From Mytilus edulis (Eukaryota > Mollusca > Bivalvia > Mytilida > Mytilidae), in contig NC_092356.1 of NCBI RefSeq assembly GCF_963676685.1, positions 41,999,601 to 42,063,600 on the forward strand: a stretch of 64,000 bases of DNA, given 5' to 3'. Both the position numbers and the translations under genes were made by a program. Shown here piece after piece: positions 1 to 13,400 of this stretch (positions are counted from its first letter, which is position 1; each line of letters begins with the position of its first letter). The notes beneath the pieces were generated by a model, which saw nothing but the letters and a program-made list of their open reading frames with translations, was not told the origin of the DNA and did no database searches.

Positions 1-182
1 ATTAATATTAATTTTCAAGTCTCCATTTTTCTCCCACACTTGAGGCCAGCACATTATCATGAGACTATTGCGACAGTCAACAGTAATGCAAATACAATTT
101 CTTTGATATCCACTTAATTGATGACTCAAAATCTTCCCGATTCCCAGAGAATTGCTTCATAAAACCGATAAGTCTAACTTAC

Positions 183-3100
183 CTGTGAAACTTTGCCCTT
201 AGTGAATTTTGCAACAGGATCATCTCCTTCAATTACAGTGGTTGCTATCCAGTTGGGTCCACCTGTAGCCAAGGCTTTTATGGCTTGTTGTGCAAGAGCC
301 CAAATTTCTTCAAAAATTTTTACAATATCCCACCAGTATGGTTTTTCATCTGCAAAATAAACAAAATTTTAGTTACAAAAGACAGCTGATTTGATAACCT
401 GTATTTCACTTACATTCTTTGTATTAAACTTGATTAACATGAGCCATGATGCAAAATGTTAACAGGAAGTAATATGACCAGAAAAACAAACTGTGGTTAT
501 TTCTGTTTTTCAGTTTCTGGTACATGTAAGCTGTTAGTAGATTATTTCAACATTGTTATAAACCTTGACCTTAGTTTGACTGTGAATTAAGATTAATGGA
601 CAATAGACTAAATTATTATGCACTTGGCAGACCTTTTTTGTGTTTTTTTTTTATATGTAAACTTACCTTTCAAGAAGAAGCAAGCCTCTTGTGTTTTATT
701 CTTTGCATCAAGTAAGGCCTTTATGGACATAAAAATCCTGAAACAAAAATATGTAAATGAGGAGCAAATACATAATTATGATCCTTCATTTTTAAACAAC
801 ATTTGAAACAGATATTTCAATTTTTTAAAAGGTCAAATAATAAATTTCAATAAAAATCCCAATTTTACTTGTATCAATATTTCATAGAACTTCACGCATT
901 TCATTATTTTTAAGAATTGTCTACGTTATTCTACAATCCCAAAAAATTTAGCGGTTATGTATTGAATTCAAGTCTACTCACTGTACAACACCTTTGCCAA
1001 TCTTAACTAAAGCTGATTTAGGATCTTTCATTATGACCTTGAAACCATCAATGATATCAACGATACTTTCATAAATAAGTTTGGCATTCTGTGGAATTAT
1101 AACAGTGATGGTCTGAACCAATGTCTGAAAAATAAAAATAAGTCATATTTAAGTTTGGCATTCTGTGGAATTATAACAGTGATGGTCTGAACCAATGTCT
1201 GAAAAATAAAAATAAGTCATATTTAAGTTTGGCATTCTGTGGAATTATAACAGTGATGGTCTGAACCAATGTCTGAAAAATAAAAATAAGTCATATTTAA
1301 GTTTGGCATTCTGTGGAATTATAACAGTGATGGTCTGCACCAATGTCTGAAAAATAAAAATAAGTCATATTTAAGTTTGGCATTCTGTGGAATTATAACA
1401 GTGATGGTCTGAACCAATGTCTGAAAGATCAAATAAATCATAGATAAGTTTGGCATTCTGTGGAATTATAACAGTGATGGTCTGTACCAATGTCTGAAAA
1501 ATAAAAATAAGTCATAGATAAGTTTGGCATTCTGTGGAATTATAACAGTGATGGTCTGAACCAATGTCTGAAAAATAAATCATAAATAAGTTTGGCATTC
1601 TGTGATATTATAACAGTGATGGTCTGAACCAATGTCTGAAAGATCAAATAAATCATAAATAAGTTTGGCATTCTGTGGAATTATAACAGTGATGGTCTGA
1701 ACCAATGTCTGAAAGATCAAATAAATCATAAATAAGTTTGGCGTTCTGTGGAATTATGACAGTGATGGTCTGCAAGATAAAAATAAATCATAGATAAGTT
1801 TGGCATTCTGTGGAATTATAACAGTGATGATCTGAACCAATGTCTGAAAGATCAAATAAATCATAAATAAGTTTGGCATTCTGTGGAATTATGACAGTGA
1901 TGGTCTGCAAGATAAAAATAAATCATAAATAAGTTTGGCATTCTGTGGAATTATAACAGTGATGGTCTGAACCAATGTCTGAAAGATCAAATAAATCATA
2001 AATAAGTTTGGCATTCTGTGGAATTATAACAGTGATGGTCTGTACCAATGTCTGAAAGATCAAATAAATCATAAATAAGTTTGGCATTCTGTGGAATTAT
2101 AACAGTGATGGTCTGTACCAATGTCTGAAAAATAAAAATAAGTCATATTTAAGTTTGGCATTCTGTGGAATTATAACAGTGATGGTCTGTACCAATGTCT
2201 GAAAAATAAAAATAAATCATAGATAAGTTTGGCATTCTGTGAAATTATAACAGTGATGGTCTGTACCAATGTCTGAAAGATCAAATAAATCATAAATAAG
2301 TTTGGCATTCTGTGGAATTATAACAGTGATGGTCTGAACCAATGTCTGAAAGATCAAATAAATCATAGATAAGTTTGGCATTCTGTGGAATTATAACAGT
2401 GATGGTCTGTACCAATGTCTGAAAAATAAAAATAAATCATAGATAAGTTTGGCATTCTGTGGAATTATAACAGTGATGGTCTGCACCAATGTCTGAAAGA
2501 TCAAATAAATCATAAATAAGTTTGGCATTCTGTGGAATTATAACGGTGATGGTCTGCACCAATGTCTGAAAGATAAAATCATAAATAAACATAGCAGGTT
2601 TAAAATATATTTATCTGTAGAAATGACATAGGTAAAAAAAATCTGTTTCTTTTAAAAAATTATTCAAATAGTAAACAAAGCAAAATTTCTACAATTATCA
2701 TTTCATCTTGACATCGCTTCTGCTTTCAAGTGTGATTGCATAAATATTCTTAAATCCAACTTACATTATAAAAGTTCATTATGTCTGTTTTAACATCGTT
2801 AAAGACTGTTGTTACTTTAACAATCAGATTTCTGAGTGGTCTTAGAAAGGGAGGTAACTCTTCTTCATCGAGCTGTCCTAACATTTTCATCACATTGGCT
2901 GCTTTGTCTCTAAGACCCCAAACCTGATTTATAAATCAACAAAATAATTTAAAACAAATATCAGGCATCAGCAAATACAATTCAAATAAACTAATCATAA
3001 TATAAGAAAGACTTGAATTTAGGATGAGAATAAATGTACCTAATATCTATAAACATGATCTCTGAAATCAGGACCTTACAAAAAACTAAATACTAAATGA

Positions 3101-4453
3101 GTAATTAACAGTAAAGATCAGAGTGTCCTATTCTTTGTATGAATTTGTTTTATTTTAACACTTGCCCTCTGACAAAATATCATCTCTCTATGGCAATGAT
3201 ATAAACCTTTAATCAAAACTTGAACAAAATCAGCAATCTATAATATGTAGGTCACAATGACTTAATTTACATGCATTCATTCATTGTTATTAAAACAATA
3301 TACACATACAAATCATCCATCTCCCTCTTTCTATCAGTCTTTACAGCAAGCATCCTTCTCACTCTTTCAACCAAACTCTTCAGAAATTTGTTTCCCTGAT
3401 TTTATAACTATTGATGTATTTATAAGACAATTTAGACATATTTAAATTCTCAATTTATTTCTACTTGAGAAAGTTGCATCAATAAAAAAAACTTGCACAA
3501 TTTAGTAGGTTTACAGTTTTTTTGTGTTTTTTCCCAGTTAACTCCATTTGGAATATATACCTTGCCAGGTAACTCCTTCAAGGCATCTATGAATTCATTA
3601 ACAATGTCTTTGATGCTTATTTTACCACCTATCAGGTCTTTAAACAACCTCACTCCTGTTTCAATGCCATCAACAATCTCTTTCACTTTCTTGTCAAACT
3701 GTGTGGCTAATTGAGCTATCTTCTTCATGTCATTTTCCTAAAAGTAAATAACACTAAAATATCCTTGACAAGTCATGACTTATACCTATATATAATATAA
3801 GCAGATAATTGTTGTTCTGAAGATATTAAATTCGGGAAAAAATTATAACCAGAATGCACAAAATACTGTTGAATAGAAATTGAGTAAAAGAATAACTCTG
3901 TTCAATTTCATTTAAGGTTTTTGTCAATGATGTACAAATTTTTCAGCGAAATGTAAAACTGTTGTCAAAGTTAACAATGTTATAAAATTACTGTGTCAAA
4001 CTTAACATGTATAAGCAATTTGCATTACAAAAATATGAAAAGAAGTTATCATAACAGCATGAATACAGATACCTAAATGACACTATGAAATACAATGTCC
4101 AACAAATCCTTTGTATGCGATTCACAGAGGAACATATAAAAAAATCATTTTATGATTTTCAATTTATAACAATTCCTGTCAGAATATTTAAAACTACATG
4201 TCATTAATATATAAATACACATTTTGTTTACTTAGAAAAAAAACCAATTGTTTAACTGACAGTGTCTGATAAACCTTCAAAGGATTTTTTTTCTTTATCC
4301 AACATACTTGTAAAATATTCAGATTGTACTGGGTGCCTCCTTTAAAACAAAGTCTGGCTAGAAAGAAGTCCAAGTTGAAGTCCAAAATTCCAAGGAGTAT
4401 TCTCGCATAGGCCTCATCGTGAACATTAATTCTCAAATGACCGCTTAAGGGCT
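183..4453 (-). CDS. Exons 17-22: sheet strand then long amphipathic helical region, residues 660-947 (continues off the left edge)
   Basis: Exons of 146, 177, 159, 143, 71 and 167 nt. Residues 709-890 are almost entirely heptad-like amphipathic helix rich in Ile, Leu, Lys and Glu (for example KEIVDGIETGVRLFKDLIGG, and YESIVDIIDGFK in exon 20). Such a block recalls apolipoprotein-like lipid-binding helices of the apoB/apolipophorin branch. The last exon ends in phase 0 at a GTAAGT donor at 177-182. Positions 1-182 are intron with no further exon visible. Confidence 0.75.
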
Positions 4454-7400
4454 CTACAAAAAATAATATTGATGTATATAAAATACACAAATTTGAGCTG
4501 AACTCTGACCTCAACTTCATGTGTCAAATACAGGTATGTTATCTCTGCATTGCCAGGTCTTTAAACAAAGAGGTATGTAATCGCTATATTTCTAGGCAGA
4601 ATAAAAACTATACTTTCTAAGGGTATGTGATCTCTGCAGTATCAGAGGTCTTTAACAAAGATGTGTCTAATTACTTTTGTTTCTAGGCAAAATCAAGAGA
4701 CAACTTACCAATTTTCAGATCCAGCATGTTATACATGATGATACCAAACGCTGCACCTATAGATTCTGATCCTAACATTTTTCTCCAATCAACACTTGGG
4801 GCCTCGAGTCTAAAGTTTATCTTAGGGAACTTTTCTAGAAAAGCCAAGGATCGTTTGTCTCTGCGTTGAGGTGCTATTTCCGTAATTCCAGACTCATAGG
4901 GATCAATAATACCAGTTCCATTAACCTCTTCTCGTCTGGATAAAAACATAAAAAATTAATAAAAACTGAATGAAATTCATATATTTAGGTTTTGAAAAGA
5001 TTTGTCCTAGTTATAGGCACTTTTAGTTGTAAGGTAGATGGGGAGTCTAAATTAAAATCTATACAGTTTTTTAATAATTTGTCAAAATGTAGTTTATATC
5101 ATGCTTTTTTCAAAAATATAATGAAGAGTATGGATCATCAGACTTTTTTTCAAGTCAGATTTTGTATTGATTATGCATGGAAAATTCCCATTTAGTGTGA
5201 TTAAAAGAAAACTACACCAGACTAGTCTCGTTTTCCTGCTACATAATGAAATAGGTAAATTCACAACACATTCTATTATAAAAGTTACTTTATCTGAGTT
5301 ATCTCCCCATTCATTTGAGTTATCTACCCTTAAATGGCAAAGTTGAAAAAAATGAACCAAGCAAAAATATTCTGTTTTTTTGTAAAATAGAGTCGTAAAT
5401 AATTAATATGATAAAACACATAATTTTCTATTTTATCATGAAAAGTCTTACACATGAATTACTTTCCCAGTTGTGGAAGACCCTCTTATAAACTTACGCT
5501 TTTAGAGGTGTGATAATCCTAGCTTGCGGATGGGCCTGATACTGCAATAAAGCCTCATAACGAACTTCATCATTCTCATCATACATGGCAGCTTTATACA
5601 TCTCATCAGCAGCCTGAAACAAAAGTGTAAAGACTTATCATCACCAATTTTTAATTAAATTTTTTTGGATGCCAAGGTAATGACAAAAAGAATTTTATAT
5701 GTCCATAAATGGATTTTTCTTTGTTCTACTGTTTTAATTTTCAAAAAGGGAAGCAACTGAGATTCATTGTTAGTGATTACTTAGACTTGAAATAATTCAA
5801 ACATAGATTTCATAGAAAAAAAATCTGACACTGGAACAAATGAAAGGTATAATTTATGAAAATATTCATGTTTTTCAACATTTTCCTGACCATTTAAGCT
5901 AAGTTTATGCAAATTACCGTGTATGTACAAAATAAGGTTGCTGTCTGATTATAACATTTACAGCCTTTCAGTATGTTATCTACAAATAACTCACCATTTC
6001 ATGTTCATATTTCCTTAGAGCATGAACTCCAGCTCTTTTGATCCAAGCTGAGTTAGTTGAGTTGATATGTGATACAATATATTCAAAAGAGAAGTCCATT
6101 CTTGCATTTCCTAGTGTTTCTAACAGAATCACTCTCCAATGGTCATAGTCTATTTGTTCCTGTTCGCTCTGAATTGCTCTTTTCTTTCTGTATTCAAACG
6201 GATCTAATAAAATATACAATATTTATGTGAAAAAATCAGATTAAATCAGTTTAACCCCTAGAGAGGGGGGGGGGGGGGGGGGGGGAATCCTCTGAATGGG
6301 ATGGTTTATATGAAAAGATTTTAAGGAACTATCATTTCTTGCATTTACTCAAAAACAAGTGGAGAGGTTCAAAAACACAAAACAAAGATATTACCATGTA
6401 TTCCTAGCCATTGATGAACTCGTACAGTTATTTTGATGGCCTCCTCTTCCCGACCTGCTTTAGTTAACTTGTGTGACACTGAGCCAAGACAGAGTAAGAC
6501 CCTTTCATGGAGATCCTCTTTGTACATCTCTTCTGGGTGGCCATCTTTGTTAAATACAAGATCCTCCATAGCTGCTATCATATTCTGGAATAAAAATGAA
6601 TTAAACTAAAGTTTATATTTTGTTAAAATGAATAAAATATTATCTATGATATATGTCAATGAGACAGCAGCTTAACAACACAAAAAAATAAAGGAAATAA
6701 AGGAAATGTAGAGGTCAATATAGATAAAAGACAGATTTCTATTCAATATTTATATCTCTTAATCACCTCTAGTCTAAAATGGATTCATCATTATTTGTGG
6801 GATATCTTTTTTGTCTTTGTGGGAACATGTGAACCACAAATTCAAATTTTTCTATAGGCAGTATAGAGGGGGGATAGGACCTTTATCGGGACTCCGGTGT
6901 CGGGTGTTTTTAAGCTCTGGATTTCGGGATTAACCCTTTCAGGATCCGGGAATTCTTTTTTCGGATTTTAGGGATCTCAGGATTTACTTTATTTAAGCCC
7001 GGGATTTCGGGATCAGGACCCCTCCTATCCCCCCTCAGTATACAGACTTTTGTAAAACGACTAAATCAAATATCCACAAAAACACAATGTTTACTTAATA
7101 CAATATTAATGTTTACTTCATCCAAGCAAATTGATACCCACAAAAATAAACTAATCCACAGTATCAAAGACTGTCAATCAAAACAAAGTGTTCAAAATAG
7201 CAATATAAATACAAGGTATATCATAACACATATAATTTATCTAAATTTCATGAAATAATAAACAAATTAAACAGTCTTTAAACCGTTCTTGGGGAAAAAA
7301 CTAAGTAAGTACAATACATACATCATGTGGTGGGTTGTCTTTCCCTACAATGTGTGTCAGCAGCCTTAAGATAAGTGTAGGCTTAGGTTCAGGACTCTTT

Positions 7401-10400
7401 AGAATATAATCTGCCAGGAGGTTCTCACTGAAGTTGGTATACAGGACTCCAAAGGCATCCAACATGGTATTCATTGCTCCTACATACCTTGAACGACTGA
7501 AAAAAATGTTTAAAAAAATTAAGGGAAATGTTTCATTAGAACCAACCTTCCATTGATAAGGAAAATTCTCAGTATCATTCTTAAATGGATTTTTTATTAT
7601 GTAAATAGTCATTACTTCTGTTTGTAATTTAAATACTATTCCTATTAATTAACACTATGCAATCAGTATTGCACAGGAAAATTTCCCAAAACTTGTGTTC
7701 AATTCTTCAGCACTGTAATATTTTGGAGTAAAAGTATTCTAAGCTAATGAAAATTTTTAATAACTTTAAAATTTACATTGCTATCTCTATGTCACAATAC
7801 AATTAAACTTAAATTGGTGTCTGACTTACTCTGATTTCAGTTCTACGAAATAATAGTTTGCAAGCTTCGTTAGTTCTTCCTCAGGTACTGCTTTCAGAAC
7901 ATCTACTATCTTGAAGAAACAAGCATTTGCTTCCAATGTACGACCTGTAAATAAATAGAACAACGTTTTTACATTTAATCTGTTGGAGGTGTAATGACTG
8001 ATATCTAAGCCTTGAATTGTTGGAGGTGTAGTAACTGATATCTTACCCTGAGAGAACATGGTTTACCATAAAAAATATGATTAAACCCACACTTCCCTAA
8101 GGGCTTATTTATACATTTGTGATGGTCATTGTTCATCAGTGAGGTCAAATTTTGAAAAAGCCAATGCTTATAGGGTTCTGTATCATTCATAGAGGGTTGT
8201 GAAGGGTTGTTTTCGTGCAAAGTGTTTTGCCATTTTTACTTCACGTGCAGCCGTGAAAAAGGTTCGTTATTCACCATGTTTTTGTGAAATCGGTATAAAG
8301 ATCTAGGTGCAAATTTTTTTTAATTGTTTGTTCATCTTGAAATGGCAATTTTATTTCTCGTTCTTCCGTGGAGATACCCCCCTTTACTCCCCTCTTCATA
8401 GAACATCTAAACAATTGAAAAATCATCGAATAGAAACAAAAATTATTATTTTTAAGTTTGAATGAGATTTAGCATAATTTTTCTGTCATTATGATATATT
8501 TACCATTTTCTGGCTGTGTCCACATGCAGGTTATATTCCCTTTGATATACTGCCAAGCTTTAGCCCTGTCTAGCATAGGCATTTTTCTTGTCATCTGAAA
8601 AAAAGGTACATGGATGATGAAACTCAAATATTAGACCATGGGAGCTGATCTTTTTTTTAAATTAGAATGATTTGTTTATTTTTGCTAATTATCATGTGAC
8701 TATACCAAATGTTTATGGTTATCTCCGTATTTGTGTCCATTTATATAATTTAGTGTTGGTCATCTTTGTCGAATTCATTAACCATCTTAAGTCTCAAATG
8801 ATAAAGAGCTAGCGATAAGAGTCTGGCTTACAAAATTTAATCCTGTTATCTATGACAAGTTTAATTGGTACAATACCAGGATCAATATTGTAAGCCAGAC
8901 ACACCTTTTGTATACGAGAGTCTCATCAGTGATGCTTAAATCAAAAGTTTTTAAAAGGCCCAAATAAAGTACAAAATTGTAGAGCATTGAGGACCAGAAA
9001 TTCCTAAAAATTTTGCCAAATAAAGCTTAGGGAATTTTATTCATACCTAGGGTATAAAATCCTTAGTTTATCGAAAAATTCAAAGTTAATATAATGTATT
9101 TTGTTAAATAAGCCAAATATACAATGTAGATTTTTTGACCTTGGTTACATGGATTGTTGGAGATCTTGTCAAATATATTTTGTTAAATAAGCCTGATATA
9201 CAATGTAAGTTTTCTGACCTTGGTTACATGGATCGTTGATTCTTCTAAACCCAGCATTGGTTTAGTGACAGCATCTCTTTCAAACCTTCTTGTCAGATAG
9301 GATAGAGTTCCTTTACTGATGGCTTTCATCTCAGGAAATTCTAAAATATAAAATTATTTATACATCAAGAATTTTGCTTATTAACTGTAGTTAATGTATG
9401 TACGGATAGTTCTATTTTTCATTCTTTTTTAAATACTACTTAACTCTTATTTTAAATGAATGATGAACAAGGAAATCAGTGTCTTTCAACCAATAGAAAT
9501 TAAAATGGATTTTAAGAAAGTTAAGCAATATGGTTTAAAGGAAGGTTTAATATTCATAAAGCTTATGGCAACATATATGTATACGCATTATTGAAGTAAG
9601 TTAAATATACAATGAACTCCCTTTTCACATTTTTTTTTGTCAGGCAGTTTTTTTTTTCAAACTGAAATTATTGGTTTTTTTTCTATATTTTGTAGATTTT
9701 TCTTGAAAGATGAAAAACTTTGATGAAAATGTATCTGCAAAATTGAATATATGGGCTCACGAAGGAATATTTAAACACAAGAGATTGAGTGTGTTTATAT
9801 CTTATATATATATATATGCATAAAAAAAACTTTAGCAAGGTAACAATGTGTAAACTGAACCAAATAATTTCAATTCAACTACAATTTTTTAGTGTGTCTG
9901 ATATTTAGTTTTTAATTTCAATACATACCCATGGAACTGAATTCATTGACTGCTTTGATTTTCCTCATTCCATGCAATGCATCAAACCTGAAATGTAAAA
10001 AATATATCTTATACTTATTTCTTGTTATTTTCTATGTCAGAAATATGTATGATTAACCATACATATTCACTAGTTTGATTTAATTGTTTGTTTAATTTCC
10101 AATGATAAATAATTCAATCATTTTCAGAATGACACATTCATTAATATTTGTGAAGTAACATTTTTTGTGGATTTCATGGACATATATAAACCAATGGAGA
10201 GCAAATCTTATAAGACCGTTTATGGAAAATTCAATGTGTTTTGGCATTCAAGTATGTATTTCACCCCTCAATCCATGTCAGTTTCTTCGCTAGAATATCC
10301 TGATTTGGAAATATAGAATTATCAGCCCAGGCTAGTATGGAAAAGGCCATGTTTAATCTGTATTTTAATTTTACTCATAAAAATAAAGTCACAAAAATAA

Positions 10401-13400
10401 ATAAATCAATACCATTATAATGACAGTTCATTATCAAACTTATTAGATCCTTTAATTAATTTAAAACTACTTACTTTCCAGACGGTCTAGTAGGTGATAT
10501 GAAATCTTCTTCAATCAAGACACTGTGTATAACTTCAAGGTCCTTATGGTAATGCATAACCTGTGACAACAAAAATACTTATTCAAAGATTTGTTAAGCC
10601 TATGATGTCAGGATCAAGATAGTCTTACCCTTTTTCCCTATATTAGATTGCTCAAAAACAAGATGCTGTTTTACCCTCTTCCAGGATCCTGGTCACGGCA
10701 CCAATATCTTGAAGGTTGTGGCAAGTACTTCACTTTGAATTAATAAGACTTGTGTTCACACAAATTGTATTCCTGTGTTGAAAAGTTGCTCACAAGGTGA
10801 CTTTACTTATATATTAGATACCATAAACCATTGATAACCAAGTGACATTAGTTACATAGTAAATGAATAGCGGTCAAACCTTGACAATGGTATTTGAATT
10901 TGAGGGAGACCATTGAAAACATCATTCAAACTATAGCAAAATACAACTAATTACGAAATAATTATATTTCAGGTTAATGCTACCACTTCCTTGTTGAATT
11001 TTTTTATATATTTTTAATTAATACCACCAGAACACTTTGTTCAGACGATATGTGGTTGAAGATTAGACATTTCTAACTCTAGAGATTCAATTATTTGAGG
11101 TGAACAATATTACTAGTATTTGAGGTCTATAAGTATAGTTTCACAAACAAAATCCCTTGACATAGTACAAAAAGAATACCTACAGTTGTTGACCTTTTTC
11201 CCCAACTACAGTTTTTGAACAAATGAAGTTGTTGCAAATATTTTTTCTTAAAGCTAAAGGTATGACTATATCAGTATGGCAATGATACGTACCTTTTTGT
11301 ATTTTCCACCTGCGTTTTTAACCAATGCTTCATGTCGTACTTTAGTGAACTGCAGCCCTGTACTAGTCTGTTTAACAGTGTATGTGGCATTATGAGGTCC
11401 TATAAATATAACATGACAATATAACAAAATACTGTGGATTCATTTTAATTTGTTGGATATTAATTTTCGTGGGTTGCGTGGGTACATGTGAACCACGAAT
11501 TCAAATATTCAACGAATATTATATTTCAATAGACTTTGTATACAGTGATTGGCAAAAACCCTGAAATCAAATTTCCACGAAAATGCAAGTTTTCAGCAAT
11601 CCACAAAAATTAATACCCACGAAAATAAACGAATCCACAGTAAGCCAGTAAATATTTCACGGTACGTACAAAGAAAAAAAAAAATTTTTAATTCTCTACG
11701 GATTTTAACCAATTATGCCAAGCAATGGTCATATATCAGCAAAATGAATCTCCCTTTAAAGATCAAAACTGGTGAATCCATCCATCAATATTTAATTACA
11801 GAACTTTGTTGAGTTTAAGGTTATTATTATTTACCTTCATGTCCAAGTTCTTGTGTTTGGTAAGTAAAACCATCATGTGATGAGCTTCCCGATATCTGTA
11901 AATAATGTAAAAAGTTAAATAACAAAATACAGAGCTCCAAGGAGAATTCAAATTGGAAAGTACCTTGTCAAATGGCATCAAAAGCTCAAACAAATCAAAC
12001 AAATGGAAAAAAATGTTATATTCCTGATTTGGTGTAGACATTTAGCACATTCAAAAGTTTAAAAATTAAGTGAGCTAAACTTTTGTCATAAAATAATAGC
12101 AAAACAGTGTGGCCTAAAAAGGGTTGCCATCTTAGATTTCATCAATTTGGGAAATTAGTCTATTAATTAATCATTTCTTGTCATAGTGAGTGGGTGGGGC
12201 CACACTTAAAATACTTTGGTTTGCCCAAATCCTACCCAAAGGTAGAGACAGTGGGTAGGTAGGTAGACATTTTCTTCTTTTTTTAGCAAAGAGATATATC
12301 AAAGTATCAGATGTTTTTTATAGTCTGCATGCCTATTTGATTAAAAAGGAAAAAACTTTTTCATATCAGGACAATAAAAGATTTTGAATAGACTGCTATT
12401 TTTGTTTGTTATGGGCCTGGTGGTGAAAATCGATTATCCTTCAAATTGAAAATCAATATCTTTTCTTTTAAACCTTTGTATAAAATTATAATTAATGCAT
12501 CAGATCATTAGAAGAAAATGAGTTCAGCTTGATTTTCATGAGTACATGAATCTTATACTTGTCGTAGTAAGAACATCAGGTATTTGTGGCATTGATATAT
12601 AATAACTATAAGATGAAAGATTTTAATTTAAAGCTCAAGGTCAAAGGGTGTAAAAAATATGTAATGTTTATAATTACCTCTCCTTCTTCATGAAGTCTTG
12701 ATGACAAAAGAGCAGCAAATCCTTTCTTCACTGCCGAAACGAAATCATCACTTTCTTCTGGATGGTACACACGTAAAATTTTTCCTTCAGGGGTTATCTC
12801 AAAAGAGAACCTAAAGAAAAAGCAATAAAAATACTGGCTATGTGTTTAAATATGTTTTGTTTTACTCTAGGACATTCAGGGTACATACATGTTCAAGGTA
12901 GTTTTTGTTTGTAGGGGAGGGGAAGGAGGGGGTTGCAAACAACAATTTAATTTATTTATCTATTATTTGGTTTTCATCTCTTCATTTATCTGTTTATAAA
13001 CTTTAAAACTTCACACAGACTCAAGGTAGAGAAATTATAAGTCATGATATACTTTGTAATCTCCAGATTCATGTACGCTAGCATCTAAAAACACTACAAA
13101 ATTGGCCTCTTAATCCTTACATTGTAGTTTGAAAGGGTTTTTTTATGATTGGTTTCTTTGTCATTTAATAGTGTATACTCTGCCAGACAGAAAATCTTAC
13201 AAAATGTATAATGATGTCAATATTACTATTTTGATCTTGTGAATTACATTTTACAAAATTAAGAGGCCAAGAAATTGACGGTGTAAAAATGTTTTATGTA
13301 TTTACCATGTTTACTTCATCAAACATCATATCAATTGATATGGTAGTTTTCAAACTATAACTACATGTATGCTGTTCTTATCAGAATGAAAATGTAAAAT

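Noticed and set aside
1078..2588. Each minisatellite unit as a mini-exon
   Set aside because: Units have an acceptor but no consensus donor after the exon-like part, and most unit lengths are not multiples of three.
12108..12207. GTGTGGCC / GGCCACAC inverted pair as a MITE
   Set aside because: Only about 10 bp pair and there is no further symmetry inward.
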